From Adiantum capillus-veneris (taxonomy: Eukaryota; Streptophyta; Polypodiopsida; Polypodiales; Pteridaceae): 64,000 bases of DNA. This document shows, in pieces, positions 45,223 through 56,532 of the stretch; position 1 is the stretch's first letter, and each line of letters begins with the position of its first letter. The stretch lies in NCBI GenBank assembly GCA_014529385.2, contig CM043960.1, forward strand, positions 75,870,410 through 75,934,409. The letters are read 5' to 3'. The notes under the pieces were generated by a model. It saw nothing but the letters and a program-made list of their open reading frames with translations, had not been told where the DNA came from and ran no database searches. The translations under genes were made by a program, and so were the position numbers.

Positions 45223-47036
45223 TGTAACATTTAATGGTCAACTAACTTGTCTGTAGCAGACAATAGCATGAACATAGTGAACATTTCATTAGAATAGCTT
45301 CCTAATGAGAATACCAAGAGTGCTTGGGTGGAGAGAGAGCAACAAAAAGTATAACACCTAGTTAGATATCATGAATAATACTTCAAAAAGAGAGATAAAT
45401 TAAGCAATTGACAATAGTTGACGACCGGATTTGCATGGAGCTAGTCCCCCCTCCAAAAGGCTTTGTATTATGGTTTCTCCCATCAAGAGAGACATTTTAC
45501 AATACAATTCTTTGTGTTCCTTCAATACTAGCTAGTGCAATGAAGATGGAAACTTTATGCACTAAGCAAAACACTTATAAAACACAACATCAATTCCCTC
45601 ATGGTCTCAAGCCCAAGACCTCACACACCTTCGACGATGGTGAGAGCTAGCGAGGTATGAGAGTAGATTGAGAGGAAGAAGGAGTATTCTTACGAGAAAG
45701 ATGTACATCTCCTCACATAATCACTCATATTAGCATATCTTAGCTTAGTAATTAGCATGGTAGAGGATATGAGCATGCATTGAAGCTTGGCTCTTGGTTG
45801 GATTTGCATCACAAAGCCAAGAGTTGTTAGTGTAGGCCTCCCTTCTCACCAGCTTGGTGAGAGCTAGTGAGGTATGAGAGTAGATTGAGAGGAAGAAGGA
45901 GTATCCTTACAATAAAGATGTACATCTCCTCACATAGTCACTCATATTAGCATAGCTCAGCTTAGTAATTAGCATGGTAGAGGATATGAGCATGCATTGA
46001 AGCTTGGCTCTTGGTTGGAATTGCATCACAAAGCCAAGAGTTGTCAGTGTAGGCCACCCTTCTCACCAGCTTGGAGTAGGTGGTAAGCTTTCCATTAAAG
46101 CTTGAGAAGGAGAGAGAGAATCTTCTTTACTCCACAGATGAGATTGTGTGAGTGAGTGTGTGATAATTCCTTGGAAAAATCAGTCCCCTCTCTCTCTTGG
46201 TTGACCCCCCTTGCTAAATGCTCATGCTACAGCCCTATTGGACCTCCCTAGGCCTAGCCAATGGAAATTAAGCAGCATAAGTGATAGCCTTCTGACATGT
46301 GTTCCCCTTTCCCCTTTTGTGAGAGCTTTAGGAGTTTAATAAATGCAACTAAACTCTCATTGGACCCCTTTGCCTCCTGGCCAATAGGAATCAGGCAAGC
46401 CATTGGGCTGTTGAATGCTCATTGGACCCCTTGAGAGACTGTCCAATAGTCTTCTAGAAGCTTAATTCTTATTGTTTCTTTTATTAAGTGTTTTTAAATT
46501 AATTAAACTAGATTTACTCTAGCCTAATTCTCATTGGTCCACCTCCAAGGCCATCCAATAGAATTTGAGTACACCTTGTAGGCATCTGGGCTAGGGAGCT
46601 GACATGTGTCCCTCTTTCCCCTTGTGTACAAATGAAGCTTGTGAGTGTGTGTGTGTGAGTTTCTCTCTCATGGCCTACTTGCAAGGCTCACCCCCTCCTA
46701 TGTAGGGATTATGAAGACTTTTTGTGACACACACAAAGCATCCAATTCCCCTAATGTTTGACCTTTGGACACAACCTTTGAATTTTGGAACCTTAGCATT
46801 TTGGAAGTCTTAATGGGCTAAACCTTAGGGTCTTTTAAGCCTATCGTTGCACATTGCTCTTTTGCAGATGGCCCCCCCTTTGGATCCCTATTTTCCCTCC
46901 TTTGGATTCAAATTGTGGCCGGTCTGCTAGCTTAACCATTATTCTAGCTTTTTCTCCCCTGTCACTTCCCCATATTAAATTATCAATTTAACATGATAAA
47001 ATCATTTAGGAGAATTAGATTTTGATTATTATGACA
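45223..47036 (-). repeat. 3' LTR of element D
   Basis: 1,814 bp against 1,593 bp for its partner; the excess is explained by the 217-bp tandem duplication at 45641-46074. Ends TGTAAC ... TATGACA on the plus strand. Confidence 0.88.
45641..46074. repeat. 217-bp tandem duplication in element D 3' LTR
   Basis: Copies 45641-45857 and 45858-46074, both beginning TGAGAGCTAG(C/T)GAGGTATGAG. They differ at about ten positions. The partner LTR (52433-54025) and element E have a single copy, so the duplication arose after insertion and is itself not recent. Confidence 0.88.
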
Positions 47037-47050
47037 TTACCTCTTTCTGA
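47037..47050 (-). promoter_or_regulatory. Polypurine tract of element D
   Basis: Sense CAGAAAGAGGTAA abuts the 3' LTR start TGTCATA, as in element C. Confidence 0.65.
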
Positions 47051-47389
47051 AATCAGAGTCGTCCTCGACTATGGGGTACAGAAGATAAAGCATGTTCTTT
47101 AGTCTTTTTTCCTAGCGGGTAGAGGATCCCTATGTTACCCTACAACATCGTTCCAGAATGGATGACTTGTCCATTTGGCGCTTGAGAGCCTAAGCTGCCA
47201 CAAGCATGTCTACACATTAGTCCTATAAATCATCCATAGTAGAGTGACAAGGTCTACTTGGTGTTCGGGAGACGTCGTCTCCACAAACTTGATCTAAGCA
47301 TGCATACTACTTCATTTTTGTGCACAATAAAGAAAAAGAGAGTCTTATAAGACAAAAACTTTGTTCATTTTTAACATTTGTACATTTGC

Positions 47390-50300
47390 TTACTCTAGGG
47401 ATGCATTGTAAGCATTGACAAGGTTTAGGTTATCCTTTAATTGTATGCCTTGCATCCATCTAGAATCTTCAAAAGGATAATTTTTAAACTTAATAAGATA
47501 TTGTCGGATAGTCTTACCGCCTCTTAGTACCTTTTCTTCATGTCGGAGAATGGACTCGGGTTGCAGCACCTCTTCTTGGTCCTCGATCTCCGGTGGGTCT
47601 TCAATAGTTCGTTCTTGAGGTGGCTCTCCTTTGTAAGGCTTTAATAGGCTCACATAAAAAGCATTGTGTATGAGCCAATGACTGGGCAACTTGACTTGAT
47701 AGGCCATCTCATTGATTGGCCTAAGAATCTGGAAGGGACCATAGTACTTTTTTGCTAACTTAACATAGTACTTCTGGTGTCCTGTACGATTCTTGCGCGT
47801 GGTGTGCCTTAATCAAGCCTTGGGAAATTTGAGTAAGACCCAATCATTTTCTTTAAAGGGTGGCTCCTCTGTGCTTGTCAGCAACAGCCTTTTGCCTTTG
47901 CTGTGAGATAGAGATAGCATCCTTAATCTTTTGGAAAGATTCTTGTAGGTCTCGGCTATACTCATCTACAGCAAAGATCTTCCCGTGTACCTTAAGTAGA
48001 AAGGGACTTGTTGATCTTCCCTCAATTACCTCAGAAGGTGCTTTTCCCTTGGATGTATGGACAGTGTTATTGTAGGCATACTCTAGTAAGGGTAACTACT
48101 TCTCCCATTGGGATCTTTGATCTACTTCCGTTACATAGGCTTTTAGTACATCGAGAATTGTTAGGTTAGCTATTTCACTTTGGCCATCCATTTTCGGGTG
48201 ATCGGCCAAAGAGGAGTTTAGCCTTGTTCCTAAATTCTCAAAGAGACCCTCCAGAAATTACTGGTCATTCTAGGATCTCTATCCGACACTATGGACATTG
48301 GCAAGCCATGGTACTTGAAGATTTGTGAAATGAAGAGGGTTTCCATTTGATGGGCTTTGATAGTCTATTTGACACATATAGAATGAGCTTGTTTACTGAA
48401 CATGTCTACTATCGTCCATATTCCTGTATTCCCATGGATAGACTTAGGCAAACCAAAGATAAAATCCATGGATATGCTCTCCCATGGTGAATTAGGGATT
48501 GGAAAAGGTTGAAGCAATCCAGGTTGCTTCCCTCTATCAAACTTCGTCTTTTGGCATACCACACATTTAGAAACATACTCTTGTATGTTTGCTTTCATGG
48601 TTGGCCAATAGAAATATGTTTCAATCCCCTTTATGGTAGACTGAATCCCTCTATGCCCTGCATAAGGAGGAGCATGAGATTCATACATTACTTTCTCACG
48701 TAGTGACCTAGTAACACATAGTTTATTGTCATAGAGAAGATAACCATCTTGTAAAGTAAATGGTTCCTCTTTCTTCCCTAGTGCAAGGGCTAAAATCACA
48801 TCTCTAAAATTAGAATCGATAGCATACTCATCTATCATAGAAGATAGATCATTGTAAGTTGCTATGGAAACCGCATTCTCTCTTGGCCGTCATGAGAGTG
48901 GATCGACTACTTGATTATGCTTGCCAGCAATGTGAGCAATATGAGAATGAAATTGCAAAATAAAGTTTTCCCACCTCATTTTTTTGTCGGAGAGCTTGGT
49001 TTGCGTCATGAATTACTTAAGCCTTTGGTGATCTCTTTGCAAAATGAAAGGAGTCCCCAATAAATAGCGCTTCCATGAGTCTAAGGCATGTAGAACTGCG
49101 AGGAGTTTCTATATGCCTAGAGCTTGCTCAACAGGGTCGAGCCTTCGACTTTCTTAGCCTATGGCGTGTCCTTCTTGCAGCAAAACAGCTCCAAGGCAAT
49201 CACCACAAGCATCACATTGGACCTCAAATGGCTTTGAGAGATCCGGTAGTGTAAGCACAGGTTGAGAGATAAGCTTTTCTTTAAGCTTTTTAAAAGCATT
49301 GTTCTCCTTGGCAGACCATGTGTACCTAACATTTTTCTTTGTTAGGTCATGTAATGGTCCTGCTATTAGTGAGAACTTTTCTATGAAACGTCTATAGTAT
49401 GCACACATACCTATAAGGCTTCTTAGTTCATGAAGATTTCTTGGTTTAGGCCATCCTTTTATTACCTCTAACTTTGATGGATCCATTTGGATGCCATCTT
49501 GAGAGATAATGTGACCTAAATACTGAATCTCTTTTACTTTTCTTTCGATTAACATAAAGTTTATTCTCTCTTAGAACTTGAAATATCACCTAGAGGTGTT
49601 GCTTGTGTTCGTCTAATGAATTAGAGTAGATGATGATATCGTCAAAGAACACTCCAGTAAAGGTTCGGTGACGCCTGAATAGCTTCTCCATCAAGCGGTT
49701 GAATATGGCTGGTGCATTGGTCAAGCCAAAAGGCATGACAATGTATTCGTAAAGACCAAACGTAGAGCAAAATGCGGTCTTAATATCTTGATCAACTATC
49801 CTTATTTGATGATAGCCACTTTTTAGGTCAATCCTATTGAAGTAGGTGGACTCTTGTAGCTTATCAAATAGGTCTTCTACCCGTGGAACGGGAAACCTAT
49901 TCTTGATAGTGATCCTATTTAGTGCTCTATAGTCGACACACATATGATATGTGCCGTCTTTCTTTTGCACTAGTAGCACAGGAGAACAAAATGGAGATGA
50001 GCTAGGCCTAATCATGGCCTTCTCAACTAACTCATGCACTTGCCGCATAATCTCCTCTTGTTGAGCTTGAGAAACTCTATAAGGAGGTTTGTTAGGCGGT
50101 GACCATCCTGGAAGAAAATCAATTGCATGGTCATCATTGCCTCGTTTAGGAGGTAGCTCACAAGGGATTTCATCAATAAATACGTCTTGAAACCCCTTGA
50201 GAAAATTGGATAGCTCTAATCCCTTTTGATTGTGTATATTTTCTTTTGCTAAAACATTAGGTTCATCTTGAGAATCTTTAACAAACATCATGTACACGAA

Positions 50301-50565
50301 AATAGAGCTCTTTATTGACTTGTTGAAAGCTTGTGTATGTACAATGGGTATAGTGTTACCCATTTCCTTAGCATCTATATACATATCTTTTTCCCTGAAC
50401 TTAAAGGAGATTCTCCTTTTAGGGAATTTAACATTGGCAGCCATGTGATCAAACCATTGTGCCCCTAGGATTACACCCTCATGCTTGAGAGGAGAGATAA
50501 AGAAGTCCTCTTTGTCCACATAGCTTTGGACATGGAGCCTCAATTTCCCGATTAAGGGAGTGACA
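47390..50565 (-). pseudogene. pol: Element D pol: RT, RNase H, integrase, C-terminal tail
   Basis: RT is open from about 50565 to 49590: [43 protein letters not shown] and FFDDIIIYS with both catalytic Asp. A stop after EHKQHL and a small deletion (the S-E-F-F-L part of the usual K-K-S-E-F-F-L-x-E) follow. RNase H at 49555-49154 has VQCDACGDCLGAVLLQEG. Integrase at 48838-48365 has the zinc finger (HAPPYAGHRG, YFYWPTM, CVVCQKTK) and the start of the core (SISMDFIFGLP). The core between 48364 and 47710 is decayed. The last 105 residues (47707-47390) hold HWLIHNAFYVSLLKPY and a chromodomain-like end (QYLIKFKNYPFEDSRW, NLVNAYNASLE). Confidence 0.85.
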
Positions 50566-52122
50566 AATTTCCTCCTCTTGGATTTCAACCAAGGTAGCTC
50601 TAGGAGGTTCATGGCGGGTGTTATTTTGGGGAAAAGCGCGGTACGCATGCCCTTACTTGCCACACTTGAAACATCTTTTATCCTTGCAATAATGCTCAAG
50701 CTCTTCAGGAGAGAGTTTATTTTTGCCTTTGTAAACTCCCTTCTCCTTAGCTTTATTGGAATTGCCCTTAGGAGACTTTTGGACATTGTCCTTCCCTTTA
50801 GGCTCATTGGAACCCTTGTTTTCAGGGGGCTTAGAATTCCTTTCAACCCTTGTTGGAATTTGATTCGAGAGGCCACCATAGTATGATGTATTACCGCCAA
50901 TATGGTGCGTGGCCTTTGGGAGTTGACATACTCCGCCATTTCTTCGGTTAAGCCCGCACAAAATTGTTGCTTTTGCTCTCCAAAATCCAACTTTTTGAAG
51001 ACAATGGCTTTGAGTTGTAGGTCCCAAAACTTGTCTACATATTTGTGGATGGATTCATAGGGAGAGAGTTTCAAGCTTCGCCATTCGGTGAGTACTTTGT
51101 CTTTGGCATCGGTGGCCAAAAATTGCTTCATAATGGAAGCTCTTAAATCTTTCCATATTTGTGGAGCTTCAACGTTGGCCCATAGGCTAAGACCACCATT
51201 GCCTGGTAGACTTTTGAAAGTGCATAGCTACATGGTGTAGCTTAGAGGACTCCGTGAAGCCCTCATCTCCAAACGCCGCATTGAATTGTTGGATAAAGGC
51301 CAAGACTTTGTCCGTAGCACCAAAAGTGCCATCATAGGTAAGGAAAGAGATGCTCTTCCCTCCCTCTTTGAATTTCTTGACCTTGGACGACCTCTTCCAC
51401 GCAGCATAGGATTTCCTATGGCCTCTTCTTTTTTATGGTTCAAAGGTTTCACCATCACTTTCTTCAGAAGATGAAGAATTTGAGGAAGATGGAGAAGAGG
51501 GTGACCTCTTTCTCGTCTTTTTATTTCCTTGATCTTATTTGTCTTCACCATCACTTTCATAAGAGGAAGAGGATGAAGAAGATGGAGAAGAGGCTGTCCT
51601 CTTTCTTGCCTTTTTCTTCTCTTGTTTTTTGTCATTCCTCTTTGAAGTATGGGGTGGAGAAGTATGCGATGGTCTTCTTCGTATTGGAGGTGATGGTGGA
51701 GAGCGTTTAGCCCGCCGTCTTCATGGAGCCATCTCCATCGAGGTGGCGAGAGACTCACTTATTTCTCGTTCCTTTGGTGGAGGCACTTGAATTCTCCTTT
51801 GAGAAGGAGATGTGTCATCAAGGAGCAAATTTTTGAGCCCTTAATATGGATCCTCTTCTTCTTCCCAAATCAGAGAGAGGCCTCTTTTGGAAGTCTTGCA
51901 AGGAGGCTTCCTAGGTGCTCTCTCATCATGGTGGGGAGCTTGGAGAATCCCATGAGCACAAAGCTGCCGTTGCATTTCACTTTGGAGGGATGGATTGCCC
52001 ATGGCTTGTTGAAGCCTAGAAACAAGATAGTTAACAAGCATTGGGGCATCATTAGTAGCTTGCTCATTAGCAAAATCAAAGCTATCAACATTAATTTCAC
52101 TCTCTTTACTATTGTCAGCCAT
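50566..52122 (-). pseudogene. gag: Element D gag, protease deleted
   Basis: Starts at the ATG at 52122-52120 (MADNSKESEIN, FDFANEQATNDAPMLVNYL). A TAA at 51843-51841 sits where element E has Glu. The Ser/Arg/Lys-rich and capsid-type parts run in several frames to 50990 (MKQFLATDAKDKVLTEW, CAGLTEEMAEYVNS). The zinc knuckle start CFKCGK is seen near 50655-50670 in yet another frame. After the sense bases coding E-I-Q-E-E the sequence jumps to T-P-L-I-G-K at about 50571-50565. In element E about 200 bases holding the protease active site lie between these points, so the protease is deleted here. Confidence 0.82.
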
Positions 52123-52419
52123 TCTAACAACTTTTAGGTGTACTTTGGCACTTCAAGTCCTAGTTGCTACTCCTCTTTATCCCTTTAGAAAAAGCACTCA
52201 AGCTACTGTACCCGTGGCTCAAATAGGTGGTTAAGCCATAGGGAAGCCCCATAGTACTCCACTATTAAGACCATAGATCTTGACGGTGATACCCCATTAA
52301 CTGCACAAAGGCAGGCGCAATGCAAGGCTATTCTACTTACTCACATGCAATCAATAGTACCAACCATTTATAGCTAGCTTAAGGATCTCCCTTCTTGAGC
52401 AAGAAAAGAGAGACCTTGT

Positions 52420-52431
52420 GCTATGATACCA
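52420..52431 (-). promoter_or_regulatory. Primer-binding site of element D, tRNA-iMet type
   Basis: Sense TGGTATCATAGC one base after the LTR end TGATACA; one mismatch to TGGTATCAGAGC. Confidence 0.8.
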
Positions 52432-52432
52432 A

Positions 52433-54025
52433 TGTATCATTTAATGGTCTAGTAATTTGTGTGTAGCGGAAATAGCATTAACATAGTGAGCATTTTATTA
52501 GAGTAGCTTCCTAATGAGAATAACAAGAGTGCTTGGGTGAAGAGAGATCAACAAAAAGTATAACACCTAGTTAGATAGCATGAACAATACTTCAAAAGAG
52601 AGAGAAATTAAGCAATTGACAACAATTGAGGATCGGATTTGCATGGATTTGGTCCCCCCTCCAAAAGGCTTTGTATTATGGTTTCTCCCATCAAGAGAGA
52701 CATTTTACAATATAATTCTTTGTGTTCCTTCAATACTAGCTAGTGCAATGAAGATGGAAACTTCATGCACTAAGCAAAACACTTATCAAACACAACATCA
52801 ATTCCCTCATGGTCTCAGACCCAAGACCTCACACACCTTCAAAGATGGTGAGAGCTAGCGGGGTATGAGAGTAGATTGAGAGGAAGAAGGAGTATTCTTA
52901 CTAGAAAGATGTACATCTCCTCACATAATCACTCATATTAGCATATCTTAGCTTAGTAATTAGCAAAGTAGAGGAGATGAGCATGGATTGAAGCTTGGAT
53001 CTTGGTTGGATTTGCATCACAAAGCCAAGAGTTGTTGGTGTAGGCCTCCCTTCTCACAAGCTTGGAGTAGGTGGTAAGCTTTCCATTAAAGCTTGAGAAG
53101 GGGAGAGAGTCTTCTTTACTTCACACATGAGATTGTGTGAGTGTGTGTGTGATAATGCCTTTCAAAAATCAGCCCCCTCTCTCTCTTGGTCGAGCCCCCT
53201 TGCTAAATTCTCATGCTACAGCCTTATTGGACCTCCCCAGGCCTAGCCAATGGAAATTAAGTAGCATAAGTGATAGCCTTCTGGCATGTGTCCCCCTTTT
53301 CCCTTTTGTGAGAGATTTAGGTATTTAATAAATGCAACTAAACTCTGATTGGACCCCTTTGCCTCCTGGCCAATAGGAATCAGGCAAGCCATTGGGCTGT
53401 TGAATGCTCATTGGACCCCCTTGGGAGATTGTCCAATAGTCTTCTAGAGAGCTTAATTCTTATTGGTTCTTTTATTAAGTGTTTTTAGATTAATTAAACT
53501 AGATTTACTCTAGCCTAATTCTCATTGGTCCACCTCCAAGGCCATCCAATAGGATTTGAGTACACCTTGTGGGCATCTGAGCTAGGGAGCTGAAGTGTGT
53601 CCCTCTTTCCCCTTGTGTACAAATGAAGCTTGTGAGTGAGTGTGTGAGTTTCTCTCTCATCCCCTACTTGCAAGGCTTGCCCCCTCCTATGCAGGGATTA
53701 TGAAAACGTTTTGTGACACACACAAAGCATCCAATTCCCCTAATGTTTGACCTTTGGACACAACCTTTGAATTTTGGAACCTTAGCATTTTGGAAGTCTT
53801 AATGGGCTAAACCTTAGGGTCTTTTAATGCTATCATTGCACATTGCTCTTTTGAAGATGGACCCCCCTTTGGATCCCTATTTTCCCTCCTTTGGATCCCT
53901 ACTATGCCCGGTCTGCTAGCTTAATCAATATTCTAGCTTTTTCTCCCCTGTCACTTCCCCATATTAAATGATCTGTTTAACATGAGAAAATCATTTAGGA
54001 GAATTAGATATTGATTACTATGACA
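52433..54025 (-). repeat. 5' LTR of element D
   Basis: Partner of 45223-47036 without the 217-bp duplication. Sense start TGTCATAGTAATCAATATC is nearly identical to that of element E's LTR. Confidence 0.88.
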
Positions 54026-54030
54026 CAAAA

Positions 54031-54202
54031 CAATCCTCAATCTGATGATGAGGGTAGTATTCCTAAAAGAGCTAGAGCATCACATGATGACAAGGCCGGG
54101 CCTAGTAGTAGGCCTACTGACAAGAGTGTTCAGGCCCCAGTGCTACAACAAATGCTTGATCAGTCCTATGTGGGTTTTCATTATAATTTCAGTTTTGAAT
54201 AA
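54031..54202 (+). pseudogene. Element H gag, continuation after element D
   Basis: Plus-strand frame continuing from 45222 once D and one target copy are set aside: NPQSDDEGSIPKRARASHDD, then SVQAPVLQQMLDQ, and a stop at 54200-54202. Polar and Arg/Ser-rich like many gypsy gag N-termini. The capsid domain is not reached: the frame runs out and the next 660 bases are not recognisable. It may be truncated here, or the remainder may lie at 56140-56532. Confidence 0.45.
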
Positions 54203-54861
54203 TTCAAGTTCTTTAAGTAATAACATTGCATACATAGAAGAGAGAGTAAGAAATTAGAAAATGTGAAATTGGCTTAAAAGTGGAAGGCGTCTTTCAAGAA
54301 ACCAACATATAATGTTTATAAATTAGGAAAGAATTATTTGGATTAGCCTGGATTGAACTAGGAAAGGTATGTTTGATCATCCTTAAGATAGCTCGCACCT
54401 CTGACTCCTTGGTATGTTTTGATGAATAATGATGGCTTTCCAGCCAACTGATAAGTCGGTTACCCCCATGAACGATGATTTTCTACTCCGTGTCATGTCT
54501 TGATGTTTCTACATAAGTTAGGATACCATTTTTATCCTAGGGGAGACGCCCGGTTGTATGGGCACCCCGAACCTTGGGTGGGGGTTTATCCACCCTGGAA
54601 TGTGAACAAGGAATGGGTGTCGTTTTTCACCCTTACGTGGTCTTGAGACAAGAAGAGTACTGGTCATGGTTATTATGGACAATGTTTTGATTGACAGTAC
54701 CCTGTCTTAACTTTAAAGATTTCTGTTTGCTAAAAGAATGCTTTTCAATGTTGTCTTTAATACTTGATTGAAGGATTTACTGTGATGAAAAGTTAAAAGA
54801 ACCATTATTTTAAATGTTAAAACAATATGATACTAGTAACTAGAAAAACAAAAGAATCATC
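54203..54861. other. No gene seen
   Basis: Non-coding; a GC-richer block near 54540-54650 (GGGGAGACGCCCGG) has LTR-like appearance but no defined ends. Confidence 0.35.
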
Positions 54862-55284
54862 TGTGAGTGCAGGGTGGTAAGTGGGGATTGACTAAGGTTG
54901 TCAATCATGGGCGGGTGGACCTGATTAGTCAGCCATTCCCGCACACTAAAAATGTTTAGAAAACTTCTTCACTTGGAAGAGGAATCCACCAGCGACTGTG
55001 TCCTCACATATGTTAGGGGGAAAAAACTGTTGGTTGAGGATACCTTAGCCCAATTTGTGGAAGTTATATTAAGGCCAAAAGACTTTTGGTTTTTTAAGAT
55101 TTTGTCCCGCTTTTGTTATGAGACAGGACTAGGTCTTTGTCTAGGGCTATAGACCCAAGTCATTGTCAATGGTAGAGGTCTATTCCCTGGATTTTTCTTG
55201 TTTAGAGACTCTAATTTTATTAGGCCTAGAGACCTGTCAAGGATCCCATACCGATCTTGGTATTGGCGGGTTGGGGATCTCACA
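54862..55284 (+). repeat. 5' LTR of element J (423 bp)
   Basis: Starts TGTGAG and ends CTCACA, a perfect 6-bp terminal inverted repeat, and is followed two bases later by an exact initiator-Met primer site. No partner is seen because element J is interrupted and its 3' end lies outside the window. Confidence 0.75.
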
Positions 55285-55286
55285 AG

Positions 55287-55298
55287 TGGTATCAGAGC
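55287..55298 (+). promoter_or_regulatory. Primer-binding site of element J, exact tRNA-iMet
   Basis: TGGTATCAGAGC, a perfect 12-base match to the plant initiator-Met site, two bases after the LTR end. Confidence 0.9.
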
Positions 55299-56139
55299 AT
55301 GTGTTAATTAAAGTCTTGGACCTAGGGAAAAGTTTAAGGTGTTAGGTTGAAATAAGTGATCTTTGAAAAATTCAATTAAAAACGTATTTTATTGAAAAGA
55401 GGAGAATGAAAGAGAGAATTATCCCCATCTTTGCAAGAAGATTTCCATCTGGCGTACCACAAATTCATGGATTTCAACATTATTTTTATGAAGGCTTGCC
55501 TATCCCAACACTATTTAATGCAAAAAAGCGCAATGAAATGGCTATATAAGAGATTTTGTCCTTCCACTTGGAGGATCAACTGGTCAAGATCTGGTGGAAT
55601 TTTCTTCATTGATGCGAGAGAGTTAGAAGGTTTAGAACTTACTATGAAGAGACTCAAATGGGTTGAATACCTTCAAGTGATTGAAGTGTACTTTTTCATT
55701 GGGACGGAGAATCCAGAGGAAACCCTTGTAATAGATGATGTCCAAGTATCACAAAATCAGTGGGTGTTTGATCAGGTGTCTAAAGTAACCTACCCAGGTA
55801 GAATTAGGCCCATAGGTGTAGGCCCTAGTTTTAGTGGACCAAAAGATGTTGTATATATTTTGATCATATATCTGATCCACCCAAAGTCCACAAGAGTTTA
55901 GTACATAGTAGGATCTTCATGGATTGTATTCACTCTTGTACATACTATGGTTCTCATGGGTATGCTATAAGAAATTTTGTTTATGGTTTGGCAATTGTCT
56001 TCATCTTGTGTGAAAAAGTTTTGAGTATGAGATAAGTTGAAAGAATAAGTAAGAGAGATTTCATCTGGTACTAATTCCACTAATTCAATCTCAGGGAAAT
56101 ACTCACGTAAATAGCCTTTACACTGTTACTCAAGAGAAA
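55299..56139 (+). other. Leader of element J with unrecognised open stretch
   Basis: An open stretch 55431-55901 (first ATG codes MDFNIIFMK) gives about 145 residues with no family resemblance. It could be part of an older gag N-terminus or a chance frame. Otherwise nothing is recognised. Confidence 0.35.
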
Positions 56140-56532
56140 AAATTGCTACTAAAGAAAGTTCAACTCCCTACCTTCAAGGGAGAGGAACCCAATTTAGAGT
56201 GAGATGCCGAATCATGGCTAGATGCTATGGACAATTTTAAAGCTGCAGGAACTGCTCAGGAAAACCAAACAATGTTGGGTATGTTCTATCTCAGCGGAGA
56301 TGCCAAACTTTGGTGGAAGCAACAATGCAGAGATGATCCCACGAGTAGTCCGACTTGGGAGAAAATGAAACAGACAATCAAAGAACGCTATCTCCCTCCT
56401 GCACATCATGCTATCAAGATGAATTTTTTTTTTGGTCTACACTAGTTAGGACTCTCTTTGGAAGATAACTACACAAAATTTGTGTCCTTACGACGCTATG
56501 ATCCCTAGATGACAATAGAGTAGCAGATTGCC
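56140..56532 (+). pseudogene. gag: Element J gag, capsid domain, cut by element E
   Basis: The plus-strand frame reads LPTFKGEEP, then (after a TGA near 56200) ESWLDAMDNFK, MFYLSGDAKLWWKQQ and TWEKMKQTIKERYLPP. This is the Retrotrans_gag capsid domain of Ty3/gypsy elements: L-x-G-x-A-x-x-W-W and W-x-x-F/M-K-x-x-x-x-x-x-Y. TAG codons follow at 56443 and near 56507. It ends at 56532, where element E's LTR begins (TGTCATA). The following nucleocapsid and pol must lie beyond the right edge if they survive. Confidence 0.75.

Larger units (their letters stand above)
45223..54025 (-). mobile_element. Ty3/gypsy (chromovirus-like) element D, with two LTRs
   Basis: Minus-strand element of about 8.8 kb: 3' LTR 45223-47036, polypurine tract, pol and gag pseudogenes (47390-52122), initiator-Met type primer site, 5' LTR 52433-54025. 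The flanking five bases are CGAAC on the left and CAAAA on the right (3 of 5 alike); removing one copy keeps the H gag frame open across the site, which supports a 5-bp duplication that has since changed. It belongs to the same family as element E. Confidence 0.85.

Noticed and set aside
51228-51758. Basic 176-residue minus-strand protein
   Set aside because: Wrong-frame reading of the Ser/Arg-rich gag segment of element D; the frame giving RKR and SSSS tracts matches elements C and E.
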